Of a stretch of DNA of 64,000 nt, positions 48,362-55,856 are shown piece after piece. This DNA is from Anaerolineales bacterium UBA5195 (GTDB lineage Bacteria > Chloroflexota > Anaerolineae > Anaerolineales > Villigracilaceae), in the NCBI GenBank assembly GCA_002412925.1, contig DHVZ01000057.1:1-64000 (forward strand), in the 5' to 3' direction. The notes beneath the pieces are model-generated. The model was not told the DNA's origin and did no database searches. It was given only the letters and a program-made list of their open reading frames with translations. Numbering within the stretch: the stretch's first letter is position 1; every line of letters begins with the position of its first letter. A program made the position numbers and the translations under genes.

Positions 48362-49993
48362 ATGGACAGAATCTCCGAAAGCATCCGCTTTAACGAAAGG
48401 ACCTTTCGACAGATCAGCTTTGGGCTGGTCGCGCTGATGATGGCCTGCGGCGCGTACACGCTTGTCAGCCTGGTCAACCGCATCCTCCCCGAATGGCAGC
48501 CCTGGTACCTGGTGGGCCTGGGCTTTTTTGCTGCGCTCGAACGACTCTACACTTACCGCCGCTTCCGCGATTTAAGCCTGTTCAGCAAGGAATGGGCCGT
48601 CGCCCTCGGCGCCGAATGGGTCGTGCTCCTGGCCCTGGTCAAACTGGTCGTTGGTCTTTCGCATGGGCTGCAAACCTTCCTGGCAGAAATTCCACGCTGG
48701 TGGCAGGCTTTTGAGAGTGAATTCCTCTCGCCTGATTTTCTATTTGCAGCCAGTCTGGTCTTCATCATCTGGCTGGTCAGCGGCCAATTTGCCGACCTGC
48801 TCGATGAAATGGGCTTCGCCCAGGCCCTGATTGCGGAAGAATTCCCGGCGCTGGAGAGTGAAAAAGCCCCCGTCCACGACCGCCTGCTGAGCCTGATCTT
48901 TAGTGTTGGGACGGGGTTGGTGGTCTTGACGGCGCTCGTCCGGGTCGATTTGCGCGCCATCTTTTCGCAGAGCGGCACTGCAGCCTTCGCTGAAATCCCC
49001 GCCCTGCTGGGCGGCGGCGGAAGCACCCTGTTGTACTTCATGCTTGGCCTGGTGCTTCTCAGCCAGACCCAGTTCATCGACCTGCATACTCGTTGGAGTC
49101 TGCATAAAATCCCGGTCAGCCCGGTGCTTGCCGGGCGCTGGGCTGGTTACAGCCTGGTGTTCCTGGGCCTGCTGGCCGCGCTGGTCAGCCTGCTGCCCAC
49201 CAGTTACAGCCTGGGACTGCTCTACATTTTGGGTTATGGGTTGAGCTTTATTTCTAGCTTCCTCTTCTTCATCGGTCAGCTCATTATTTCCATCCTTTTA
49301 TTCCTGTTCAGCCTGCCCTTCCTGCTCCTCGGCCAGAAATCTCCCTCCGAAAACGTGACGATTACCCCGCCGCAGTTTCCTCCCCCTCCGGCCGAGGCGC
49401 TCTCCCAGGCCGCCACCCCGGCCTGGTGGGAAGTGCTCAAATCAATGGGCTTTTGGGTCATTTTCCTGGGTATCCTGGGCTTTTCCATCCTCCAATACCT
49501 GCGCCAGCATGAAGAAGCGCTCGCCTTTTTGCGCAAAATCCCCGGCGTGGCCGACCTGGCCCGTTTGTGGGACTGGCTTCAGGCGCTTTTCACCCGCGCC
49601 AAGTCCGGCCTGGCCCTGGCCCTGGAAGCGGGCCGCAAACGCCTGCGCACTCGTCGAACGACCCCGCATCAGCCCTTCAGGAATGGATTTTTCAACCTGC
49701 GACGACTCGACCCGCGCCAGAAAATTTATTTCTATTACCTGGCATTCCTCCGCCGCAGCACCGAAAGCGGACTCCCCCGCGGCCTTTCCCAGACACCCTC
49801 CGAATTTGCCGCCCGGTTGGATCGCGCCCTGCCCGAAGCCGAACCCGAGATCGACGCGCTGACCGAGGCCTTTATCGAGGCGCGCTACACCCGCCAGACG
49901 GTGGAGCCGAAAAAAGCAAACGCGGTCAAAGAAGATTGGGAGCGGCTCAGAAAGGCCTTGCGCGCCAGAAAAGTAGAAAAAAGTGGAAAGTAG
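48362..49993 (+). CDS. Multi-pass membrane protein with DUF4129 tail
   Basis: A 543-residue protein with about eight hydrophobic helices between residues 20 and 385 and a cytoplasmic C-terminal DUF4129 region (about 455-540: IYFYYLAFLRRS, LSQTPSEFAARL, TEAFIEARYTRQ). It resembles the transglutaminase-membrane protein of MoxR/DUF58 operons but has no transglutaminase domain. The ATG comes 4 bp after the DUF58 stop. The stop codon is part of a hairpin shared with the convergent gene. Confidence 0.85.
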   Translation: MDRISESIRFNERTFRQISFGLVALMMACGAYTLVSLVNRILPEWQPWYLVGLGFFAALERLYTYRRFRDLSLFSKEWAVALGAEWVVLLALVKLVVGLSHGLQTFLAEIPRWWQAFESEFLSPDFLFAASLVFIIWLVSGQFADLLDEMGFAQALIAEEFPALESEKAPVHDRLLSLIFSVGTGLVVLTALVRVDLRAIFSQSGTAAFAEIPALLGGGGSTLLYFMLGLVLLSQTQFIDLHTRWSLHKIPVSPVLAGRWAGYSLVFLGLLAALVSLLPTSYSLGLLYILGYGLSFISSFLFFIGQLIISILLFLFSLPFLLLGQKSPSENVTITPPQFPPPPAEALSQAATPAWWEVLKSMGFWVIFLGILGFSILQYLRQHEEALAFLRKIPGVADLARLWDWLQALFTRAKSGLALALEAGRKRLRTRRTTPHQPFRNGFFNLRRLDPRQKIYFYYLAFLRRSTESGLPRGLSQTPSEFAARLDRALPEAEPEIDALTEAFIEARYTRQTVEPKKANAVKEDWERLRKALRARKVEKSGK

Positions 49994-50015
49994 GCAATCG
50001 CTACTTTCCACTTTT
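49979..50015. terminator. Shared hairpin terminator of two convergent genes
   Basis: aaaagtggaaagtag (49979-49993) pairs with ctactttccactttt (50001-50015) around gcaatcg. The stop codons of the genes ending at 49993 and 50001 are both within the arms, and A/T tracts serve both directions. Confidence 0.88.
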
Positions 50016-51092
50016 GATTTCGATCATCTTTTGTAAAAATTCCCTGATTTCCCCCGCCGTCTGCTCCCAGGTTGGCTGCTGCTGGTAGCGCTTCAGCGCA
50101 TTGAGCGCCATCCGCGCCAGTAAAGCCCGGTCACTGGCAAGAGCCGCCAGCCGCGCCGCCAGCATTTCAGCATCCTCCGGCGCGATCAGGTAACCGGTTT
50201 CCCCGTCGCGGATGATTTCCCCCGCCGCCCCGGCAGTCGTACCGATGGCGGGCAGGCCAAAGGCCATCCCTTCGAGGTAGACAATCCCAAAACCTTCGTA
50301 GGAGGAGGGGACGGCAAGAACGTGGGCGGCGCGCAGTTTGCCGGCCAGCACGTCGTTATCCTTGGAGCCATGAAAGCTGACCAAGGATAATGGGCTGAGG
50401 CCCGAAGCTTCACGCTGCATTTCAGCAGCATAAACCGAGTCGGCAGTCAGGGAACCAATCACGTCCAATCTGACATCTAATGTTTGACGGCGAATGGCTT
50501 CCAGGAGTGTATGCAATCCCTTGCGTGGGATCACATTGCCAAGGAACAGAATCCGCAGGGGGCTTGATTCCGCCGCTCGCGCGGCGACCAAGGCTGCGGG
50601 GAGGCCCGCGCCAAACCGGTCGGTGGGCGGAAAGGCCACAATCGCGGGTTTTCCATTCCCGATTAACTCATTCACCACACCCTTTGTCGTTTGAGAGTTA
50701 AAAATAAATCCATCCACCGAACACAGGTAGCGCTTTTCAACCACCCTATAGAAAGAATTTTGCCAGCGCGGGCGCAGTTCCGAGCAGCGCAGGTGATGGA
50801 CGAGGCTGATAACCGGGTAAGGATGCCTGCCCAGGTTGGCACAGACCAACGAGGGATGGTTGAGTTCATCCTGAATCAGGATGTCCAACCCTGGCAGCAG
50901 GCGAAAAGTGAAATTGTCGGCCAGGTGAGCAGCGTAATTCCGCCAGTCTGACCTATCGGTCATCCCAGGCGGCAAGGAAATTATCTCAACCGTATCCCCC
51001 TGCAAACGCAGATACTCGACCAGCTTGCGGTCATAGAGATAGCCGCCGCTGAGGGTGTCGAGGGAACCGTAGATGATGAGACCGATTTTCAT
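50001..51092 (-). CDS. Glycosyltransferase family 4
   Basis: A 363-residue GT-B enzyme. The N-terminal domain begins KIGLIIYGSLDTLSGGYLYD. The C-terminal domain has ILFLGNVIPRKGLHTLLEA and the nucleotide-sugar motif SSYEGFGIVYLEGMAFGLP with its Glu pair. It is a retaining transferase, cytoplasmic or membrane-associated; donor and acceptor are unknown. The start at 51092 (MKIGLII) was chosen; codons further upstream come from the 186-bp repeat element. It lies 192 bp downstream of the PTPS-like gene on the same strand, so it may modify a pterin (inference). Confidence 0.9.
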   Translation of the reverse strand: MKIGLIIYGSLDTLSGGYLYDRKLVEYLRLQGDTVEIISLPPGMTDRSDWRNYAAHLADNFTFRLLPGLDILIQDELNHPSLVCANLGRHPYPVISLVHHLRCSELRPRWQNSFYRVVEKRYLCSVDGFIFNSQTTKGVVNELIGNGKPAIVAFPPTDRFGAGLPAALVAARAAESSPLRILFLGNVIPRKGLHTLLEAIRRQTLDVRLDVIGSLTADSVYAAEMQREASGLSPLSLVSFHGSKDNDVLAGKLRAAHVLAVPSSYEGFGIVYLEGMAFGLPAIGTTAGAAGEIIRDGETGYLIAPEDAEMLAARLAALASDRALLARMALNALKRYQQQPTWEQTAGEIREFLQKMIEIKSGK

Positions 51093-51098
51093 GGGTTT

Positions 51099-51284
51099 CG
51101 AGGGTCGAGTAGCCGATGATCTTTCGGAATACACTTGCACCGCACTGCGTTCCCTGGCACCGCCCGCCAGGGCAGGTGTGGTGCAGTGCAGGTGTCGAGA
51201 CCCGGTTTCGTAGGTTTCGATACGGGCAGCGGTAGTTGAGGAGCGTTCCTTGCGTATCGAAACTCGCCGCCCTACTCAACCAGC
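51099..51284 (-). repeat. 186-bp dispersed element, copy 2
   Basis: The reverse complement of copy 1 (40145-40330), of exactly the same length. It separates the GT4 gene from the PTPS-like gene and ends 1 bp from the PTPS stop codon. Confidence 0.9.
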
Positions 51285-51662
51285 TTATCGATTGATTTTA
51301 TAGGAAACCCAGGCAATCTCGTTTTCCCACAAAACGACCTTGATTTTCGTCAGATTGGGCGCCGGGATTTTCTCGTTGAGCGCGATGCACAAAATCCGTG
51401 AGAAATGCTCGATGGACGGATTCAAGCCAGCAAACTCGGGCAGATCGTTGAGCATTTGTTCCTTGTAATGCGCCACGCTGTCGTCCAACTGTTTTTCGAC
51501 CTCGAGGATATCGACGAGATAACCGTGTTGGTCGAGGCTGTCACCGGAAAGCTGGAGTTCGAGCACATAATGGTGCGAGTTGGGGAAATTTTCGGAGCCC
51601 CAGTCTCCGCCAATCAGGGCATGACGGGCAATGAAGTCGCGGCGGACGGCCAAAGTGTACAT
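51285..51662 (-). CDS. 6-pyruvoyl-tetrahydropterin synthase/QueD family protein, Glu variant
   Basis: A 125-residue T-fold protein. Zinc ligands can be read as His14 (ARHALIGGDWG) and His30/His31 (PNSHHYVLEL), and the C-terminal IEHFSR and VVLWENEIAW supply the pterin-anchoring Glu. The usual catalytic Cys before HGHxY is absent; the aligned residue appears to be Glu24 (SENFPNSHHY). A Glu in that place is known in PTPS-III proteins that make 6-hydroxymethyl-dihydropterin instead of pyruvoyl or carboxy products. AGGAGC precedes ATG. It lies 18 bp after the ComB-like gene in one operon. Confidence 0.85.
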   Translation of the reverse strand: MYTLAVRRDFIARHALIGGDWGSENFPNSHHYVLELQLSGDSLDQHGYLVDILEVEKQLDDSVAHYKEQMLNDLPEFAGLNPSIEHFSRILCIALNEKIPAPNLTKIKVVLWENEIAWVSYKINR

Positions 51663-51680
51663 GCTTGCTCCTGTGGGGTA

Positions 51681-52373
51681 TTAAACATCGCCTGCCCAGG
51701 GTCTGACCGCCCGCATGACCAGCCTGTCCTTTTGACGACTGACGGTCATTGCAAAGTTGCAGGCGTCGACGCGGGTGCAATAATCAAGGTCGGTTTCGGG
51801 AAACCCGGGCTTCAACGGGTCAAGATGGACAGCGGCATCTTTGGATTCATAGACGCGCTTGAGAAAGGGTGCCGGGTCGGGGGTTTCTTTTTTAAACAAA
51901 GCCTCGAGATATTCTGCGCAGGCCAGGTCTTCGTCGTTCTTCTCGTTCCCGGTGATCACAAACGTGACCTGGTCGGCATACAACCCCAAAATATAGCGGA
52001 CGGTGGCCTGGGCAACAACAAAACTGGCGGCCAGCATGGCCCCGGCATTGACACTGCGGACTGCGCCCTGTGTGCCCGCGCTGGTGCGCTGGATCAGGTG
52101 TTTCCCTTTCAAATCCTGTTCAAGGATCTGGGTGGGCGAATTGCCAAAGTCGAAGCCGTGCGGAGGCAGCCCGCCGACCTCGCCCATCACCAGGGAACCG
52201 GGGATTTTCTTTTTCAGGGTCAAGGCTTCATCCACGCTGCTGACCAGGTTGATACTTTCGGCCCCAACCTGAAAGGCATACGCGGCAGTGGTAAAAGCGC
52301 GGATGACATCAATGACAATCACCGTGCCTGTGGCAGTCGCACAATCCTCAAGCATTGCATATTTAAATTTCAT
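51681..52373 (-). CDS. 2-phosphosulfolactate phosphatase family protein (ComB-like)
   Basis: A 230-residue protein matching the ComB family: VIVIDVIRAFTTAAYAF near the N terminus, VMGEVGGLPPHGFDFGNSP and QRTSAGTQGAV. ComB removes phosphate from 2-phosphosulfolactate in coenzyme M synthesis, using Mg2+. No other coenzyme M gene is near and the host is unlikely to need it, so another phosphate ester may be the substrate. ATG overlaps the dehydrogenase stop by 4 bp. Confidence 0.87.
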   Translation of the reverse strand: MKFKYAMLEDCATATGTVIVIDVIRAFTTAAYAFQVGAESINLVSSVDEALTLKKKIPGSLVMGEVGGLPPHGFDFGNSPTQILEQDLKGKHLIQRTSAGTQGAVRSVNAGAMLAASFVVAQATVRYILGLYADQVTFVITGNEKNDEDLACAEYLEALFKKETPDPAPFLKRVYESKDAAVHLDPLKPGFPETDLDYCTRVDACNFAMTVSRQKDRLVMRAVRPWAGDV

Positions 52374-53380
52374 GGCTGATACTCAAAAATTACCTGAATG
52401 GTTTCCTGTGGATTTTCATCCAGCAGACGATAGGCATCTCCCGCTTTGGCGAGCGGGAAACGGTGCGTGATCCACTTTTCGGGGCGGATCCGCTGCAGGG
52501 CATTCCAGGCCACCTCGAAGCGGCGGGATTTGTCCCAGCGGGCGGAGAGTTCGGGCGCGATGGTGCTGACCTGGCTGGAGATCAGTTTCAGGCGCGAACG
52601 GTGAAAGCTGCCTCCCAGATTGAGTTCGGTACGCTTTTCGCCATACCACGAGCCGATCACAACCCGCCCGCTGAAGGCCGTCAGCGCGATGGCCTCATTC
52701 AACGCGGCGGGCGCGCCGGAAAGCTCCAGGGTCAGGTCCGCGCCGGATTTCAAAAACAAAGCAGCCTGGGCGCGGAAATCAGCAGAATCAGGGTCGAGGG
52801 CGGCGCTGACACCCAGGGCCAGGGAAGCGGCGCGGCGAGAGGGGAAAGGATCGGCGCAGACCAGGCTTTCGAGCGGAAATTCCGCCAACAGGGCAGAAGT
52901 CAGCAAGCCGATGATCCCCTGCCCAAAGACCAAGACGCGCTCTCCCAGGATCGGCGCGGCATCCTGCGCCAGGTTGACGGCGGTCTCCATGTTGGGAAGA
53001 AAGGCGGCGGTTTCGGGGGAAATATGTTCGGGAATCGGGAAGAGGGAATCGGGGGTTGTCACAAAATGAGACGTATGCGGCTGGAAGGAGAAAACGAGCC
53101 GATCGAGCCACAACTTGTCTACCTGTTTCCCTATTTCCAGCACCCGCCCAACACAGGCATAGCCGTAGGCTGCCGGGTAATGGATTTCGCTGCTAATCCC
53201 GTCGTTGGCATCAAGCAGCGATGGGCACTGCCCGCGATAAACCAGCATCTCTGTGCCGGGGCTGATCGCCGAAACGACGGTTTCCACCAGCACCTGACCA
53301 GGCGCAAGAACAGGCAGCAACTCCTCGCAGATCTCGATCTGATGGGGCGCAGTGAAATACAGGGTTTCGCGAACTGGCAT
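52370..53380 (-). CDS. Medium-chain dehydrogenase/reductase-like oxidoreductase
   Basis: A 336-residue MDR fold protein. The N-terminal GroES-like domain includes ISPGTEMLVYRGQ where Cys-ligand alcohol dehydrogenases have CGTD, so the catalytic zinc Cys is missing. The Rossmann domain has VLVFGQGIIGLLTSALL. Related proteins include BchC-type and threonine dehydrogenase-like enzymes. The substrate is unknown. No Shine-Dalgarno sequence is seen; TAAAAT lies 5 nt before ATG. It is the first gene of a run with ComB- and PTPS-like genes. Confidence 0.85.
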   Translation of the reverse strand: MPVRETLYFTAPHQIEICEELLPVLAPGQVLVETVVSAISPGTEMLVYRGQCPSLLDANDGISSEIHYPAAYGYACVGRVLEIGKQVDKLWLDRLVFSFQPHTSHFVTTPDSLFPIPEHISPETAAFLPNMETAVNLAQDAAPILGERVLVFGQGIIGLLTSALLAEFPLESLVCADPFPSRRAASLALGVSAALDPDSADFRAQAALFLKSGADLTLELSGAPAALNEAIALTAFSGRVVIGSWYGEKRTELNLGGSFHRSRLKLISSQVSTIAPELSARWDKSRRFEVAWNALQRIRPEKWITHRFPLAKAGDAYRLLDENPQETIQVIFEYQP

Positions 53381-53385
53381 GGTTT

Positions 53386-53391
53386 ATTTTA
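53386..53391 (-). promoter_or_regulatory. Leaderless -10 box of the dehydrogenase-ComB-PTPS operon
   Basis: Minus-strand GGTAAAAT followed by aaacc and the ATG at 53380; no ribosome binding site. Confidence 0.5.
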
Positions 53392-53470
53392 CCCCGCCTT
53401 ACTGAATATTCCGTGATGAACCTGTCCGGGTCTCTAGGATTTTCCGTGAAGAGTGCCGCATTTTGGGGTC

Positions 53471-53495
53471 TTACCACGGAGATTCCCAAAGAGCC
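53471..53495 (+). repeat. 25-bp exact repeat (ttaccacggagattcccaaa...)
   Basis: Identical over 25 bp with 55786-55810. Both copies lie in intergenic DNA that also contains ttttccgtg motifs. Confidence 0.85.
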
Positions 53496-53532
53496 ACCTA
53501 TCCTGAAATTCTGACGCTATCGCCAGAAAATC

Positions 53533-54525
53533 CTATTTCGCCTTTCTAAACCCCTGCCCTGCCAGAAGCAGACCCAATCCGCCGATCAACAGGTCGCGCG
53601 CGCGCATCAGCAGGCTGAGACTAAGCCCCAGCGCGGCGGGCAGTCCAAAGGCAGTGACCGCGAAGACCTGGCTGGCTTCGAGCGTCCCCAGCCCGGCCGG
53701 CATGGGCATCAGGAAGGATAAACGCACCACCGTCAGCGAGGCCAGGGCTTGTTGGAAATCGAGTTCAGCCCGCAGGCAGGCGAGCATGAAAACGTATTCG
53801 TAAACCATTCCAATCCAGACCAACAGGGAAGCCCCCAGCGCCAGGAGCAGGCTTTTCAGGTGGCGGCGGCAAAACAACCCGGCCAGGTGTTCGCTGACAA
53901 TCAACAGGCGCAAGGTTTTCGCCAATCCTGAGCGCCGCGGCAAATGGAGCTGGAACAGGCGCAGTAAAGCCGAGATGGGATGCCGCCGCGCCAACAACAA
54001 AGCGATATGCAGCGCAGGCCAGAGCAGCAGCGCCAGGAGCGGGAGCAGGGCCAAATTGAACTGTGTGGCCGAGGCGGTCAGCATCCCCGATTGGACAACC
54101 GCAGCCAGGCCGAGCGCCAGGAACAGGAAATTCGCGAGGAATTCGAGCAATTTGTCCATGATGACCGCCGAGGTGGCGCGGGCAAAGGTCAGGCCGTAGT
54201 TTTTTTGCAGGTAAAGCACCTGGAGCGGCTCGCCGCCAACCTGGGGGCCGGGGGTGAAGTAGCTCAACCCGAAGGCGGCCAACCGGTAGCCGATCAGCGG
54301 CAGGAAAGGCACGCGCCGACTCTCAGCGCGGAGAATCAGCCACCAGCGCAGGGTGATCAGGACAAAGATGAGACTGTTCAGCGCCAGCAGCCAGCCGATC
54401 TGGGCCAGGGTCAACAAGCGCAGCGAGGCCAGGATTTCACCCAGCGGGGCATTGCGCAAGGCCCAATAAAGCAGGGCGGTGAGGAGGAGCACTGTCAAGA
54501 CACGCAAGAACCATTGTTTCAACAT
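53533..54525 (-). CDS. UPF0104/lysylphosphatidylglycerol synthase-type membrane protein
   Basis: A 330-residue integral membrane protein with about eight helices and the family blocks YFTPGPQVGGEPLQV and PMPAGLGTLEASQVF. It belongs to the flippase-like membrane domain also found in MprF, without the synthase domain. It may move lipids or lipid-linked sugars. The start is ATG at 54525 (MLKQWFL); the frame upstream of it is Arg-rich and has no better site. Confidence 0.88.
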   Translation of the reverse strand: MLKQWFLRVLTVLLLTALLYWALRNAPLGEILASLRLLTLAQIGWLLALNSLIFVLITLRWWLILRAESRRVPFLPLIGYRLAAFGLSYFTPGPQVGGEPLQVLYLQKNYGLTFARATSAVIMDKLLEFLANFLFLALGLAAVVQSGMLTASATQFNLALLPLLALLLWPALHIALLLARRHPISALLRLFQLHLPRRSGLAKTLRLLIVSEHLAGLFCRRHLKSLLLALGASLLVWIGMVYEYVFMLACLRAELDFQQALASLTVVRLSFLMPMPAGLGTLEASQVFAVTAFGLPAALGLSLSLLMRARDLLIGGLGLLLAGQGFRKAK

Positions 54526-54590
54526 TGAATTCCACAATCTCCAGACTTTTCTTAACCTGACAGATTTTCTCGCCTGCGCCACAAAGGTTG

Positions 54591-54730
54591 TTTTTTACCA
54601 CAACCCCACGCAAAAATGTGGGGCAAGCGGACGCAAAGTCACACACGTGTGCCTGCGGCTCAGTGCAGGCGAAGGAAAACCTGAAAAGCACTTCCTTCGT
54701 GCCCCTTGGTGACCTTTGTGGTTCAGGTTT
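54591..54730 (+). repeat. Degenerate ACCACAAAGG-type repeat between acyltransferase and UPF0104 genes
   Basis: ttaccacaaccccacgcaaaaatgtgggg forms a small hairpin at its left and ccttggtgacctttgtggtt lies at its right. Such TTCGTGnCCTTTGTGGTT phrases occur as dispersed repeats in several phyla. Confidence 0.45.
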
Positions 54731-54739
54731 TGAAGTTGC

Positions 54740-55603
54740 TCAATTCCTGTTAGTTGGGATCAAACCTTGCATACGCTCGATAATTTTGGCATGGATGGCT
54801 GCCATTTCTTTTGAGCCGACTTCGTCCAGCGTAATGGGTTTGGCAAACTGGATTTTGACCTTGAGCGGGCGCGCATCGAACAGGATGTGCGCCAACAGTT
54901 GGAAGGCCGCGCCCAGTTTCTCGCGCTCTTCGCGGTCTTTCTTGAAGCGCGTCAGCGGAAATTTGACGGCCTGGTCCCAGAGCACCCCGCTCACAAAAGT
55001 CGGGACGATTTTCGTCTCGGGCGCAAAACGGACAAAGACTCCGGCTGAATCCGTCCAGCCGTTGAGAGCTTCCAGGGCGCCTGGGTAAACCTGCGCATCG
55101 GGTTCGATCTGCCCGGCCGGGAAGGTCAGCAGCGCGCCGCCCGCCCGCAGATGGGCCGCTCCCTTTTTGACGGCGCTCATCCGCTCGGCCGGGTCGTCGC
55201 TGATGAAAAAAAGATGCCGGGTGACGTTCGGCAGGGAGAGCAGGAAGGGCCGGTTCAGCGCGATAATCCGCAGGTCGGGGCGCTTGATCGCCACAAAGAG
55301 CGCCAGGGTATCGACCATCCCAGGGTGGTTGGAGAGGAACAAAAGCGGCCCGGATTCAGGCAGCTGCTCCGCGCCGAAAACTTCCAGGCTTTGGGCGAAA
55401 GCGTCCAAAGCCTGGCGTGAACCCTCCGGCAGGCCGTTCTGGCCGACAAACCCGTCAAAAGCCAGCATCTGGCGGGCAAATTTCTCCGCCGGGGCGTGAA
55501 AAACCCGTCGAAGCAGGGAGGCAGGCAAGGGATAGTCCTGCCAGCCAAACGAGGCGACCAAATCGTCGAGGTTGATGTCGGTCAAAGCGCGGAGAGAGTC
55601 CAT
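54740..55603 (-). CDS. 1-acyl-sn-glycerol-3-phosphate acyltransferase-like protein (PlsC family)
   Basis: A 287-residue PlsC-family protein. The HxxxxD motif appears as NHPGMVDT, with RPFLLSLPN and FPAGQIEPD as the acceptor-binding blocks. It transfers an acyl chain to lysophosphatidate or a related lipid at the inner membrane surface. No membrane helix is obvious. The start MDSLRA at 55603 follows a TATAAT by 6 nt with no ribosome site. The upstream frame to 55660 lies within the promoter. Confidence 0.85.
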   Translation of the reverse strand: MDSLRALTDINLDDLVASFGWQDYPLPASLLRRVFHAPAEKFARQMLAFDGFVGQNGLPEGSRQALDAFAQSLEVFGAEQLPESGPLLFLSNHPGMVDTLALFVAIKRPDLRIIALNRPFLLSLPNVTRHLFFISDDPAERMSAVKKGAAHLRAGGALLTFPAGQIEPDAQVYPGALEALNGWTDSAGVFVRFAPETKIVPTFVSGVLWDQAVKFPLTRFKKDREEREKLGAAFQLLAHILFDARPLKVKIQFAKPITLDEVGSKEMAAIHAKIIERMQGLIPTNRN

Positions 55604-55609
55604 CCGCCC

Positions 55610-55615
55610 ATTATA
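55610..55615 (-). promoter_or_regulatory. Leaderless -10 box of the acyltransferase gene
   Basis: Minus-strand TATAAT, spacer gggcgg, then ATG at 55603. Confidence 0.65.
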
Positions 55616-55682
55616 TAATACCCACGCTTGAGAATTACGCATTCCATCTATTGGGCTCATTGGGAATTAGCGTGAAGCCTGT

Positions 55683-55784
55683 ACGCGGAACACACGGAAT
55701 TCACGAAACCGCACGGAAAGTGCTTTGAAAAAGCCGATTTTTCCGTGTATCCCGTGTTTTCTGCGTTTTCCGTGTACCAAAGGT
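55683..55784 (+). repeat. Long imperfect hairpin repeat (CACGGAA family)
   Basis: gtacgcggaacacacggaa and gcgttttccgtgtacc are imperfect inverted ends; the centre tttgaaaaagccgattttt resembles the core of the 22431 and 28671 repeats. The adjoining 25-mer at 55786-55810 recurs at 53471-53495. Confidence 0.55.
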
Positions 55785-55845
55785 TTTACCACGGAGATTC
55801 CCAAAGAGCCTCTTTTGAAGCAGCGTAATTCTCAACCGCGCTGGG

Positions 55846-55851
55846 TATAAT
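55846..55851 (+). promoter_or_regulatory. Leaderless -10 box of the DNA methyltransferase gene
   Basis: GGGTATAAT, spacer acagc (5 nt), ATG at 55857; no ribosome binding site. Confidence 0.65.
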
Positions 55852-55856
55852 ACAGC

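Noticed and set aside
46207..49993. MoxR/DUF58/DUF4129 operon as a novel system
   Set aside because: This gene trio is widespread in bacteria and its layout here is ordinary, apart from the lack of a transglutaminase domain.
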